Assembly (NCBI RefSeq): GCF_032164335.1
Contig: NZ_CP134152.1
Location: forward strand, 4,092,001 to 4,156,000
Reading direction: 5' to 3'
Source: Winslowiella toletana
GTDB taxonomy: Bacteria; Pseudomonadota; Gammaproteobacteria; Enterobacterales; Enterobacteriaceae
Length of the DNA stretch: 64,000 nucleotides
A model generated the notes under the pieces. That model searched no databases, had not been told where the DNA came from, and saw only the letters and a list, made by a program, of their open reading frames with translations. Below, piece by piece: positions 1-8,871 of this stretch. Position 1 is the stretch's first letter. Every line of letters starts with the position of its first letter. Position numbers and translations under genes: made by a program.

Positions 1-1269
1 CTGATGTACCAGTCGGGTACGATTAGTGGCTAAATCCCACTGATAATAACCCAGCGGTTTATCCAGAGATGAATAGAGATAATTAAATACCTGTGCATCA
101 CTGGATGGATTATTTCCCACCCGCGCCATATAGCTGGCGTCCGGAAATTGCAGGTTTTGCCATTGACCAGTGGAAAACTCCATTCTGGCAAACTCGGTTT
201 TACCGTCGGTACGTTGAATCACCGTCAGCCAGCGATCAAACAGGCTGAAGCTTTCAACTTCAATATTATTTTTCGCAGCAACTACCGTTTTCCAGCTATC
301 GCCTGGCTGGCGGAAAGAATAAATTTCGAAGTTCTTATCCCTGGCATTACTGCGCATAAAGAACTGGCCGTTGATATGATCAACATAATACTCAACAGCG
401 GTTCGACGCGGCTGTATCAGCTGCAATGCAGCCTGCGGCCTGGTAAGGGATAAAACTCTGACCTCCGAAGAGTCATTACCGCTGGAAGTAATCAGCAGAT
501 AGTCGTTCGATGCCGAGCGAGCAATACCGGTATACAGCGTCTGATCCTGCTGCTGATAAACCAGTTTATCCGGCCCGGCATCATGCAGGCGATGTTGCAT
601 CACTTTAGATGGCGTCAGGGTTTGCGGATCGTTCAGCACATAAAACAGCGTATGACCATCCTGACTGAATACCATATCGCCTGAGCTGTTGGCGATACTG
701 TCTGGCAACCATTTGCCGCTTTGCATATCCAGCAACGCCAGCTGATTCTGACCATCCCCACGTAAATCTTCAGCAATCGCCAGATAGCGATTATCGTCAC
801 TGACTACATAGCGCGAGAGATGATAATATCGCTTTCCCTGACTGCGCTGATTCGCATCGAGCACCTTTTGCCAGACTACCTCTCCATTTTTCTGGCGCAT
901 TAGTTGCGGATAATTGGCATTTTCCGGGAACTGACTTTGGTATCGATAACCCTTTATTTCATAGGGTGGGGAATATTTATCCTGCGCCTGCCGCTCACTC
1001 ATTTCAGCATATATTTGCTTGCTGAGCGGCTGCCAGCGTTGTGATATCCCGGCGGTGTAATTATTCTCTGCCGTCAGATAGTCCAGCACTTTTTTATTTT
1101 GCCGTGAGTCATCCCGCAGCCAGTGATAGTTATCCTCACGGGATTCCCCCCGGGTGACGATGATTTCCGGTTTACTCTCTGCTACCGGCGCGGCTGGCTG
1201 AGAAGCAGCCACGGCGAAATGCATGGCTAATAATAAATTAGCCATCATGACCCAACGAATATTCAGCAT
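1..1269 (-). CDS. S9A prolyl oligopeptidase-like peptidase, N-terminal part (cut by window start)
   Basis: The minus-strand frame is open from an ATG at 1269 to base 1, giving 423 codons with no stop; the rest lies outside the window. The start follows an AAGAG about 10 bases upstream. The first ~22 residues are hydrophobic and end in AVAASQ, a probable signal peptide, so the enzyme is likely periplasmic. Residues after it carry the S9A entry motif (DNYHWLRDD, then VLDYLTAEN), followed by repeated beta-propeller-like strands such as YLAIAEDLRGD. The catalytic Ser-Asp-His domain would be beyond the window, so activity cannot be judged. It begins 22 bp after the tonB stop on the same strand and is probably the last gene of the chaN-like/tonB transcript. 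A link to iron acquisition is suggested only by this position. Confidence 0.8.
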   Translation of the reverse strand, partial: MLNIRWVMMANLLLAMHFAVAASQPAAPVAESKPEIIVTRGESREDNYHWLRDDSRQNKKVLDYLTAENNYTAGISQRWQPLSKQIYAEMSERQAQDKYSPPYEIKGYRYQSQFPENANYPQLMRQKNGEVVWQKVLDANQRSQGKRYYHLSRYVVSDDNRYLAIAEDLRGDGQNQLALLDMQSGKWLPDSIANSSGDMVFSQDGHTLFYVLNDPQTLTPSKVMQHRLHDAGPDKLVYQQQDQTLYTGIARSASNDYLLITSSGNDSSEVRVLSLTRPQAALQLIQPRRTAVEYYVDHINGQFFMRSNARDKNFEIYSFRQPGDSWKTVVAAKNNIEVESFSLFDRWLTVIQRTDGKTEFARMEFSTGQWQNLQFPDASYMARVGNNPSSDAQVFNYLYSSLDKPLGYYQWDLATNRTRLVHQ

Positions 1270-1291
1270 TGAATAAAACTCTTAGATAGAA

Positions 1292-2092
1292 TTAATTAGC
1301 CTGATTTAAATCAAAACTCACCGGCATGGTTACTTTATACATACCGCCAGTTAATATTTCTGCTGGCGGCGGTGGAAAAGGCTGGGCGCGATCAATCATT
1401 GCCAGTGACTCTCTGTCGAGCGAAAGCGTTTCCGATGAACGAATAAGCTGGCGGGAGATCACGCCGCCATCGGCACCCACCACAAATGACACCAGCACGA
1501 TACCCGATCGGCCACGTCGTCTGGCATCTGCCGGATAGGCTTTAACCAGATTCAGTTTCCCTTTAACTAACCCTTCCCAGCTTAGCTGACTGTTGCTCAC
1601 GGTAGCCGCATCACTGGCTACCGGCGCGGCGGTGGTGCTGGCAACATTTAACTGTGGCTTGGGTGCCGCGCGGTTAGTCACTTTTGCATTACCTTCCACC
1701 GCTTTCTGAGGCAGCAAATTTTTGTGCTTCATATCATGCGGTTTGGTCGGCTTCGGCGTGGCCTTTTGCGTTTTTGGCTGCTGCAACTCAGCATTATCCG
1801 CCGTGACTACCCGATGCATCTGTTGCTTCTCTGGCGTAGTTTCCGGGGTGGCTGCGTCCACCTTCTGTTGCTGATTAATACCCAATGGCACATCCGGCTG
1901 ACGATTGGTGACCTGAAATTGCTCGGAAAACGCCAGCATCACTGCCGCCGGTGGCGCTGGCGGCGGCGTGTTATCGCGCCAGGTGGTAATTAAAAGCGCC
2001 ACCAGCAGCAAGTGAACGATAACGCTACAGCAGAGGCCTGCACGCCAGCGCGGACGATGCAGATAAGGTGCAGTTGTCAGCATCATCGACAT
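1292..2092 (-). CDS. tonB: TonB family energy transducer
   Basis: This 266-residue protein has a short cytoplasmic N-terminus, one membrane anchor at about residues 20-38 containing the Ser-x3-His pattern (SVIVH) that TonB needs to couple to ExbB-ExbD, a Pro/Lys-rich spacer (PPPAPP, QKATPKPTKPH) and a C-terminal TonB fold at about 175-262 (YPADARRRGRSGIVLVSF, then SFDL). It passes proton-motive energy from the inner membrane to outer-membrane receptors. Its ATG overlaps the stop of the upstream lipoprotein gene (TGATG), which indicates translational coupling. It lies near iutA and under a Fur box, so a role with the aerobactin receptor is likely. The chromosome probably also carries a housekeeping tonB elsewhere, and this may be an accessory copy. 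Confidence 0.9.
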   Translation of the reverse strand: MSMMLTTAPYLHRPRWRAGLCCSVIVHLLLVALLITTWRDNTPPPAPPAAVMLAFSEQFQVTNRQPDVPLGINQQQKVDAATPETTPEKQQMHRVVTADNAELQQPKTQKATPKPTKPHDMKHKNLLPQKAVEGNAKVTNRAAPKPQLNVASTTAAPVASDAATVSNSQLSWEGLVKGKLNLVKAYPADARRRGRSGIVLVSFVVGADGGVISRQLIRSSETLSLDRESLAMIDRAQPFPPPPAEILTGGMYKVTMPVSFDLNQAN

Positions 2093-2955
2093 CAGCGCGC
2101 AGCGACAGCAACGTACCAGACATAATCCGCTTGATCGGCGGTGATCTTCATTCCCTGCTCCGCCAGCATCAGTACCAATGGCCGGGCTTGTTTATCCAGA
2201 TCGTGCAGGTGTAGAGGCACACCAAGATTACGGGCAGCGTGATAACCGCCGGCGATCAACAGCGCAGGTTTCGGCGCTGCCAGTAACTGCTGCGCCATAA
2301 AGCGGTCGCGCTGCTGCTGCACCGCCAGCATCGATGCCAGACGATCGTTATCAATCTGACCGCCATGCATGGTCACAATCAGCGTCGACAGCGCATCCAG
2401 CACCGGTTGCCGCGTCGACAGTTCGCCTGCGGGCAACTGCTTACTCTGATAAATCTGCTTCACTTCGCTGGCGCTGAGGTTGGCAGCCAGCAATGGATAG
2501 TCTCCGTGCAGCGCAGTGGTCACTACTCCGCCATACAGCGTCCACGGCCAGCCTTTATTCCACTGCAACAGCTGTTGCAGACGCTCATCACGAATATAGG
2601 GCGCGCCTTTCAATCCCTGCTGAAGTTGATTCACCGCCTCCTGTTGATCGCTGGCAATCATTTCCATCAGCACACTACCCTGCTGCCGCCTTTTCGCCAT
2701 CTGGCTGAGTAACCACTGCTCAATGCGATGGTGATCGGTGTTGTCGTGCTTTTCACCAACGATAACCATCGGTGCAGCACTGAGTTTATCGACCAGAGCA
2801 GCGGCAGAGAGCGGCTGATTATCTCGCAGTGATTCAATTCGTGAGGAAAATTCCAGTGATTGCGTCAGCTGCGGTTCAGATTGCCTGACGTGTTGCTGGC
2901 AACCAGCCAGCCATGAAACCAGTAGCCCTGCGACTAACAACTTAGTCTTTATCAT
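2092..2955 (-). CDS. ChaN-like iron-regulated lipoprotein
   Basis: The 287-residue product starts with a lipoprotein signal peptide; the lipobox is LAGC with the Cys at about residue 19. The mature part carries the ChaN-family motif VIVGEKHDNTDHH at about residues 65-77 and a second motif near the C-terminus (ALLIAGGYHAARNLGVP). ChaN of Campylobacter is a haem-binding outer-membrane lipoprotein encoded with a TonB-dependent receptor, and the family is often found in haem or siderophore loci. Here it is the first gene of the transcript that continues into tonB and the S9A peptidase, and a Fur box lies about 60 bp upstream of its start. Haem binding is inferred from the family and not visible in itself. 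Confidence 0.8.
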   Translation of the reverse strand: MIKTKLLVAGLLVSWLAGCQQHVRQSEPQLTQSLEFSSRIESLRDNQPLSAAALVDKLSAAPMVIVGEKHDNTDHHRIEQWLLSQMAKRRQQGSVLMEMIASDQQEAVNQLQQGLKGAPYIRDERLQQLLQWNKGWPWTLYGGVVTTALHGDYPLLAANLSASEVKQIYQSKQLPAGELSTRQPVLDALSTLIVTMHGGQIDNDRLASMLAVQQQRDRFMAQQLLAAPKPALLIAGGYHAARNLGVPLHLHDLDKQARPLVLMLAEQGMKITADQADYVWYVAVAAR

Positions 2956-3017
2956 TTTTTTGGCCTGAGGAGAGGGGCAAGTGAAGTTGGTGTTAATATT
3001 CAGTTACGAAAGCGAAT

Positions 3018-3036
3018 GATAATAATTATCATAATC
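3018..3036 (-). promoter_or_regulatory. Fur box upstream of the chaN-like/tonB operon
   Basis: The 19 bases gataataattatcataatc match the classic Fur consensus (GATAATGATAATCATTATC) at 16 of 19 positions. A second weaker AT-rich match (aatataattatcattt) follows at about 3043-3058. The site is 62-81 bp upstream of the lipoprotein start, where it could cover the promoter, so iron repression of the operon is expected. Confidence 0.8.
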
Positions 3037-3125
3037 ACGATCAATATAATTATCATTTCTCTACGAAATCTTAACGAATCTGGCCAGTTTGTAAGGGTAT
3101 TATCGGGAGGGAACTAAGGGATAAA

Positions 3126-3141
3126 GGCCGGTTATCCGGCC
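3126..3141 (-). terminator. Hairpin at the stop of the 119-residue gene
   Basis: A perfect 6 bp stem (GGCCGG/CCGGCC) with a 4-base loop overlaps the stop codon of the gene at 3132-3491 and is followed on the minus strand by TTTAT. It is probably a weak intrinsic terminator that separates this gene from the chaN-like promoter. Confidence 0.5.
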
Positions 3142-3491
3142 ATTTTCGTACTGATTATCTGGCTACAGACGGTAGCATCGTCCTTCAATGTGCTGCGCTG
3201 CACATTTGTCAGTTTACTGACGGTATTCAGCACATTATCTGCTGCCTGCTGATTAAACTTTTTACGATCCAGCGCGTAATCACCATTACCAGAGTCAACA
3301 ATTTTCCGCATCGCGGCCAGTGGTGAGCGGTAGTCAGGCAATTTAACCGCCTGACAATAAACCGCCACATAATAATCCTGCTCCTGCTTATCAACACGCG
3401 ATAGCGACATATAGCCAACAATTACTGCCAGCACCACCAGCGGCAGAAAAAATTTTATTAGGGCACTGCGTTTATTCATCCTGGTTACCAT
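3132..3491 (-). CDS. Small membrane-anchored protein of unknown function
   Basis: The 119-residue frame begins MVTRMNKRSALIKFF and has one hydrophobic segment at about residues 13-30, then a polar, probably periplasmic domain with two Cys (in VYCQAV and TVCSQI) that could pair. A second start at Met5 (3479) is possible; neither start has a well-spaced ribosome site. I do not recognise the family. It lies between the end of iutA (95 bp gap with a strong hairpin) and the Fur-controlled chaN-like gene, so it could be read at low level from the aerobactin transcript or be independent. Being inside an iron block hints at, but does not show, an iron-related role. Confidence 0.55.
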   Translation of the reverse strand: MVTRMNKRSALIKFFLPLVVLAVIVGYMSLSRVDKQEQDYYVAVYCQAVKLPDYRSPLAAMRKIVDSGNGDYALDRKKFNQQAADNVLNTVSKLTNVQRSTLKDDATVCSQIISTKMAG

Positions 3492-3546
3492 TTAGTAAGA
3501 CCTTTAACAGTCGGCAAACAGGTTATCTGTGCAGAGCTGATTTACC

Positions 3547-3564
3547 GGCGGCGTCATCGCCGCC
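3547..3564 (-). terminator. GC-rich hairpin after iutA
   Basis: A perfect 7 bp stem (GGCGGCG/CGCCGCC) with loop TCAT lies 23 bp beyond the iutA stop on the minus strand. It has no clear U-run, so it may be a partial terminator or an mRNA-stabilising structure at the end of the iuc-iut transcript. Confidence 0.5.
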
Positions 3565-3586
3565 CGCATCATACCGCGTCAAAAAA

Positions 3587-5776
3587 TCAAAATACCACCG
3601 AATAATTCAGACCAAAGGTGCGGCCACGCCCCTTGTAGCTGTAAAGCGCAGGTGAGCCATAGGTCGGGCTGTAGAGTAACGGCGCGCGCTGCCCCCAAAG
3701 TGTGGTGTAATCGTTATCCAGCAGATTTTCCACACTGAAGCTGACTTTACCCACCGCTAACGTATAGCTGCCCAAAAAGTCGATGGTGTTATACCCTTCA
3801 AGCTTATTGCCTTTCTCATCGGAAACATCAAAGGTTTGCTGAGATTGCAGCCGCAAATTCCATTCGCCCGGCGCCCAGCCAATATAAGCCGTGGCCTTTG
3901 ACGGACTGGCACTGTCTACCGTTAGTTTATTCCAGCTTCCGTTCACCCGGGTCTGCGATTTAATCAGATTAAAGGTGCTGCCAGCACTCCACTCGCTATT
4001 ATCAAAGAAGTAATCCAGCGCCCCTTCCATCCCACAGATACGACGCTTATCGTCTTCAAGATTAATGGTCATATCGGTTTTATTGATCGAGATGGTTCTG
4101 TCCGACAAGGAATAGTACGCCGCCAGTTGAGTGCGCAGATTATCACCGGTGTAGCGCCAGCCCAGCTCCCACGAGTTAACCTTAATTCCGTCGAGCTTAG
4201 AATCGTTAACGTTAACGCTGTCTTGCAATTGATAGTGACCATTCACCAGCTTATAGCTGCCGGAACCATAATATTTTGCCAGATCGGGGATCTCAAACCC
4301 TTGTGAGAAGTTGAACCACGCCTGCTGACGCTTAGTCAGATGTGCCAGCAAACCGGCGTTAAACAACAGGTTGTTGTAACTGGTGTTGCCGCCCGGTACC
4401 GCATCGGCGGAAGTCGCCAGCCCGTTAGCAATCGCCTGCTGTTGCGCATAACCGATAAAATCATCGACCTGGTTTTCGGTGTACTGATAACGCACGCCGC
4501 CGCTCAGGGTAAACATCGGATCAATATCGTAGCTGGCCTGCATAAACGGCGCGAGATTGGTGGTGGTATAACCCGGGTAACGACCGACGTTATAGGCGTT
4601 CTCCAGTATCATTCCTCCGGACTGCTGCGCCTTCGCCAGATTAAAAAAATGCTGATTGGCATTGAAGCTTTCATGTTCCGCATCAATCCCCCAGGTTAGC
4701 GTCAGACTATCGAGCGGCTGGCTGTTCAGTGTCAGCTTGCCACCATAAAAATCGGTTTTCTGCTGTGAGGCGCTTATGCTGCTGACCACACCTTTACTCA
4801 ATGTCGGAAACGGATAAAAGGTCAGTGACTCATCACGATAAAAAATTTGCGCCACAAAATCCTGCCCCCAGAAATCGGTGTTGGAATATTGCAAATTAAT
4901 CAGATGACGCTCAGTACCGGGAATGCGATCGGACTTCAGCCCGCCGCGGTTGGCAGCCGTGCCCTTGCCGGTCACCGCCGAAAAGTTTTCGCCAAGCCAG
5001 AGGCCATGCTTGCCATCCGACTCACTGTTGAAATATTGCGTAGTCAGCTGGAGCTGCTGATGCTCGTCAATATTCAGCGTACCGGTGCCCATCAGATCAA
5101 TGCGGTGCGAATACTGTAATCCGGTCTGAGTATTGTCGATCAATACCTCATTGCCTTTACCGTCGTACCAGCCGCCATAGCGTTGGTAAGACAGCGACAG
5201 GCGCCCCGACGCCTTTTCATTACCGCCGCCAATTGCGGCGGCGATATTTTCATCGCGATCGCTGTGGCTGTTAAAACCGCTTTTACCGCCGAGCTGCAAT
5301 TCGACCTGCTTTTCCGCCTGTCCCTTTTTGGTGACGATATTGATTAAGCCGCCGGTACTGCCACCGCCATACAGCGAGGTAGCCCCAGAAATCACTTCAA
5401 TATGAGCGATATTAAACGGATCGATGGCATCCAGCTGGCGGCTGTCACTGCGCGATGAGTTAAGTCTTACGCCGTCAATCATCACCATCATCGAGCGGCC
5501 ACGCATATTCATGCCGTAGTTGGTACGCCCCTGACTGCTGACGTCCATTCCCGGTATTAACTGGGCAAGAATCTCTTTCAGCTCTTTTCCACCCTGCACC
5601 TGCTGTTCAATCTCCTGGCTTTCAATCACCCAGCTGGTTTGCGCCATTTCTGCCACCGTCCGGTGCGCACGGCTGGCAGATACCACTATCTGATTCTCCT
5701 CGGCGGCCCAGGCGGGGGGTGACAACATCATTAACAGGCAAAGGTTTACGATCCACAGAGTACTTATTTTTATCAT
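3587..5776 (-). CDS. iutA: Ferric aerobactin outer-membrane receptor IutA
   Basis: The 729-residue protein is close to the usual IutA length (about 732). It has a signal peptide cut near AWAA (residue ~25), a TonB-box-like stretch (ENQIVVSA), a plug domain (about 45-160; RTNYGMNMRGR, MVMIDGVRLNSSRSDSRQL, ISGATSLYGGGSTGGLINIV) and a beta-barrel ending in the aromatic-terminated strand LNYSVVF. It imports Fe(III)-aerobactin across the outer membrane with TonB-ExbBD energy. It starts 30 bp after iucD in the fixed order iucABCD-iutA, which makes the assignment firm. It should be repressed by Fur through the promoter before iucA. Confidence 0.95.
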   Translation of the reverse strand: MIKISTLWIVNLCLLMMLSPPAWAAEENQIVVSASRAHRTVAEMAQTSWVIESQEIEQQVQGGKELKEILAQLIPGMDVSSQGRTNYGMNMRGRSMMVMIDGVRLNSSRSDSRQLDAIDPFNIAHIEVISGATSLYGGGSTGGLINIVTKKGQAEKQVELQLGGKSGFNSHSDRDENIAAAIGGGNEKASGRLSLSYQRYGGWYDGKGNEVLIDNTQTGLQYSHRIDLMGTGTLNIDEHQQLQLTTQYFNSESDGKHGLWLGENFSAVTGKGTAANRGGLKSDRIPGTERHLINLQYSNTDFWGQDFVAQIFYRDESLTFYPFPTLSKGVVSSISASQQKTDFYGGKLTLNSQPLDSLTLTWGIDAEHESFNANQHFFNLAKAQQSGGMILENAYNVGRYPGYTTTNLAPFMQASYDIDPMFTLSGGVRYQYTENQVDDFIGYAQQQAIANGLATSADAVPGGNTSYNNLLFNAGLLAHLTKRQQAWFNFSQGFEIPDLAKYYGSGSYKLVNGHYQLQDSVNVNDSKLDGIKVNSWELGWRYTGDNLRTQLAAYYSLSDRTISINKTDMTINLEDDKRRICGMEGALDYFFDNSEWSAGSTFNLIKSQTRVNGSWNKLTVDSASPSKATAYIGWAPGEWNLRLQSQQTFDVSDEKGNKLEGYNTIDFLGSYTLAVGKVSFSVENLLDNDYTTLWGQRAPLLYSPTYGSPALYSYKGRGRTFGLNYSVVF

Positions 5777-5806
5777 TTTCTATTTTTTCCTTAAAAAGTC
5801 CGTTTA

Positions 5807-7126
5807 TTAAGGCGTGTAATCAAACTGGTTGTGCTGAAGATCGGTAACCGGGCACTGACTACGCCAGTGGATCACCGATGGGCTGGACGTTAAATCGAAC
5901 TGCTGACGCCCTAAAGCCCGATTAAGAATACGCGCCGATCGCCAGGCCATCAGGCTGAGCTGCGGTTCCGCAATGCCATGACTGTGCATGCTGGCATTAA
6001 CGGCAAACAGGCAGTTGTCCTGCGGGCCATCCCAGCGCAGGGTGAAATCTGGAGTAATCTGGTACTGCCGATCGGCGGTCAGTTGCAGCCGATGCACTAA
6101 CGGGCTGAGGAATGCCGGGCGATACTGTTGATAGCCGGTGGCAAAGATCACGACATCACTATCGAAATGCTCATAGCCCTGGTCGAGATGATGCTGCGTG
6201 ACCAGCCGATAGCCCTGCGACTGCCGGTGCAGAGCGGTCAGGCTGCGGCTCGGCAGCAGTCGTGCCCAGACCGGTTCACGCAGTACCTCAAAACGGTGGT
6301 ACATGGCGCGATAAATCGTCAGTAGCGATTCACTGGTAACGCCATCGGAAGTCATCTTTTGCTCAGCAAGTAGCTGCTGCTTCGCGCCGTCGTTCAGGCT
6401 AAAGAAACTCTGCACATAATCCGGTGTAAAGTACTCATTCGCGAACGCCGCTTCATCCAGCGCCTGGTAGTTGTTACGCCGTGATAACCAGTTAAGCTGC
6501 TGCGGCACCCCCCATTCTGCGCGGAAAATATTGAGGAACAGATCAGCACCGCTCTGTCCACCGCCGACGATGGTGACCCGCTTTCCGTTGAGATCGGGAT
6601 TACGCAACGCCATCTCACTGGCATGAAAACAGTGCGCATTCTGCTCACTGACACACTCTGGCAGGGCCGGCCTTTTGCCGATGCCGAGGCAGATATGACG
6701 TGCGCGACAGACACCCTGCGAAGTCGTCACCACAAACAGCCGCTGACGATCGTCAAAATCCACGCTGTCGATCTGCTGGCTGAAGGCCAGTGAGTCGAGG
6801 CGGCTGGCGACCCAATCAAGATAATCGGCGAACTCCTCACGCGATACGGTGCGCTGCTCTGTTGTCAGGAAACGATAGAATTTCTTGCGCTGTACCAGAT
6901 AGTTAATAAAGCTGTAGTAGTTGGTCGGTGATACCGCACTAACCAGATCCTTGAGAAAACTGGTCTGCATCTGACACTCCGGCACCATCATGCCCGGATG
7001 CCAGGAGAACCGCGCTTTGCTTTCAAAAAACTGACAGTTGAAACCGGGTACCTCACTCGCCAGTGCGGCGATACTGAGATTAAACGGGCCAATTCCAATA
7101 CCGATAAAATCAAGAGGCTGCTTCAC
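5807..7126 (-). CDS. iucD: L-lysine N6-monooxygenase IucD
   Basis: The 439-residue flavoprotein catalyses the first step of aerobactin synthesis, NADPH- and FAD-dependent hydroxylation of the lysine epsilon-amine. The FAD-binding motif is at the N-terminus (GIGIGPFNLSIAAL, residues ~9-22), a second dinucleotide motif follows mid-protein (VTIVGGGQSGADLFLN, ~185-200), and the C-terminal signature FATGYQQYRP is present at about 330. Its ATG overlaps the iucC stop by 4 bp, which indicates translational coupling in the operon. Confidence 0.95.
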   Translation of the reverse strand: MKQPLDFIGIGIGPFNLSIAALASEVPGFNCQFFESKARFSWHPGMMVPECQMQTSFLKDLVSAVSPTNYYSFINYLVQRKKFYRFLTTEQRTVSREEFADYLDWVASRLDSLAFSQQIDSVDFDDRQRLFVVTTSQGVCRARHICLGIGKRPALPECVSEQNAHCFHASEMALRNPDLNGKRVTIVGGGQSGADLFLNIFRAEWGVPQQLNWLSRRNNYQALDEAAFANEYFTPDYVQSFFSLNDGAKQQLLAEQKMTSDGVTSESLLTIYRAMYHRFEVLREPVWARLLPSRSLTALHRQSQGYRLVTQHHLDQGYEHFDSDVVIFATGYQQYRPAFLSPLVHRLQLTADRQYQITPDFTLRWDGPQDNCLFAVNASMHSHGIAEPQLSLMAWRSARILNRALGRQQFDLTSSPSVIHWRSQCPVTDLQHNQFDYTP

Positions 7127-8871
7127 TGATCCTGCTCCATGCTGACCCTATACAGCGGGTTATCGAGATCCTGTCGGTACTGCGGCAACATGCGCTGACC
7201 CCGATCCTGCTCTGACCAGGTCAGCCTCACTGGATTCAGCACCACACGTAAGATTTGCGGTTTAAACAGATCGAACAGCGCAAAACGATCCGCCAGCTGC
7301 GGATGCTGTGCCATATATTGCTGCAGCACCTGCGCCAGCAGCTGATAAAAACGCATTTCGCTCACCCCACCTGAAGCCAGCAGCGGTGAGATAAAGCGTA
7401 ATACGGTAACAAAATGCCCGGTTTGTAAGTCATGAATCAGGTAGTCCGCCGAGAGACGAGCAGTGACCTCTTTGACCCCGGCGGGTAACGAGGAAGTCTG
7501 CGGGAAATCCAGATCGACCAAGCGCATATCTCCCTGAAAATCTTTGAGCAAAATACGCTGCGGCAAGTGATTTTTTATCACCAGCGTGATGTTTTGCCCG
7601 TGGGCAATCAGCCCAACGCCATAACAACACATCAGGTGATACAGCGGCACCACCACGCAACGAAACAGTTGCAGTAGCCACTGTTCCGCACTCAGTTCTG
7701 ACGCGTTAATCCACTCAACAATCAGCGGGTTACCCTGATTGTCGCACTCCATCAGTGCCGCCATCAGTACCGCCTGCTCACCCTGTTTCAGGTAACAGCC
7801 GGGGTTTTCACGCCAGATAATTCCCAGCATCTCCTGATAACGGTATGGCGCGTGCCTGAGCATGGCATAGGTCGGATGCGCCATATAACCCGCTGCCGGT
7901 TCAGCAAGAATCGTCGCGCCGCTACTGCGCAAGGTGCAGTCCTCGGCAAAAATCTGTTGCAGCCAGTGCGAAGCGGCCGGTCCGGCGCTGATATATTTTC
8001 CGGGAATACCGCGATAACAGGAGGTGTTGTAAATCGTCAGCGGCAGCTTAATGTCGAAAGCGACGTTACGGCTGATATTGGTCAGAGTACGCAATGATTG
8101 CTGAGCAAGATAAAGATCGCCAAACTCCCCCAGTTCTACCAGCTCACCTTTTGCCAGCTGCGGCAGAAAATGCAGCGCGATTTTTTGCTGCCATTGCCAC
8201 GGATGTACCGGCAGCGGGATCCACCGATCGTCCAGCTCAAGCTGTTGCCAGTGGCGGTCAAAGCGCCGTCGTTCAACCTTATCCATCGCGCTGTTAAGTA
8301 ACGCATCCAGCGAGTGAAGCCGATCCGCACTCCAGACAAAATGGGTGCGCCGCGCCGCCAGCCAGCATAGACGGAACTGCCCCTGATATTCCGGTGCGTA
8401 CTGGCGTAATGCACTCAGCCCCCAGCCACGTCGCGCTTTATTAAAAATAAATTTCGGATGTCCAGCCAGCAGACACTGTAAGGCCTCAGGATCGAGGGCG
8501 ATCAGATCCGCCGCACTGCAGCCATGGCGCGCAAACAGCAGCTGCATATCGCCGCGTAGCGTGGCATAAAGATCTTCCAGCTGTTCAGCGATCTGCGCAT
8601 CATTCATCTTCAGCATACCCGCCAGCTGGCACAGCATCTGATCGGCCTCCAGTGGGAAGCCATCGCAGCTCAGACTGGCAACATCGATATGCAGCCATCC
8701 CCAGATTCCGCGCGTCGCGCAGAAGCGGTAGCCTGCCTCACCGACCACAATTCGCCACGCGCCATCCTGCTGGTGGGCCTGCAACAGTTGCTCATACTCC
8801 AGTTCAGCCAGCATCCGCGCGATCATCTGGCGATTAACCCGTTGCCAGTCCGGATAGTCAGACGCGATCAT
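7123..8871 (-). CDS. iucC: Aerobactin synthase IucC (NIS synthetase)
   Basis: The 582-residue enzyme is a NRPS-independent siderophore (NIS) synthetase of the IucA/IucC family. It joins the second N6-acetyl-N6-hydroxylysine to the citryl intermediate using ATP to complete aerobactin. Seen motifs include GHPKFIFNKARRGWG (residues ~139-153, nucleotide-binding His and Lys), PVHPWQWQQ (~218), an SCYRG segment, and LLKDFQGDMRLVDLD (~450) with the ferric iron reductase-like C-terminal domain after it. It overlaps iucB and iucD by 4 bp each. The position (third gene) and the similarity to IucC rather than IucA decide the name. Confidence 0.95.
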   Translation of the reverse strand: MIASDYPDWQRVNRQMIARMLAELEYEQLLQAHQQDGAWRIVVGEAGYRFCATRGIWGWLHIDVASLSCDGFPLEADQMLCQLAGMLKMNDAQIAEQLEDLYATLRGDMQLLFARHGCSAADLIALDPEALQCLLAGHPKFIFNKARRGWGLSALRQYAPEYQGQFRLCWLAARRTHFVWSADRLHSLDALLNSAMDKVERRRFDRHWQQLELDDRWIPLPVHPWQWQQKIALHFLPQLAKGELVELGEFGDLYLAQQSLRTLTNISRNVAFDIKLPLTIYNTSCYRGIPGKYISAGPAASHWLQQIFAEDCTLRSSGATILAEPAAGYMAHPTYAMLRHAPYRYQEMLGIIWRENPGCYLKQGEQAVLMAALMECDNQGNPLIVEWINASELSAEQWLLQLFRCVVVPLYHLMCCYGVGLIAHGQNITLVIKNHLPQRILLKDFQGDMRLVDLDFPQTSSLPAGVKEVTARLSADYLIHDLQTGHFVTVLRFISPLLASGGVSEMRFYQLLAQVLQQYMAQHPQLADRFALFDLFKPQILRVVLNPVRLTWSEQDRGQRMLPQYRQDLDNPLYRVSMEQDQ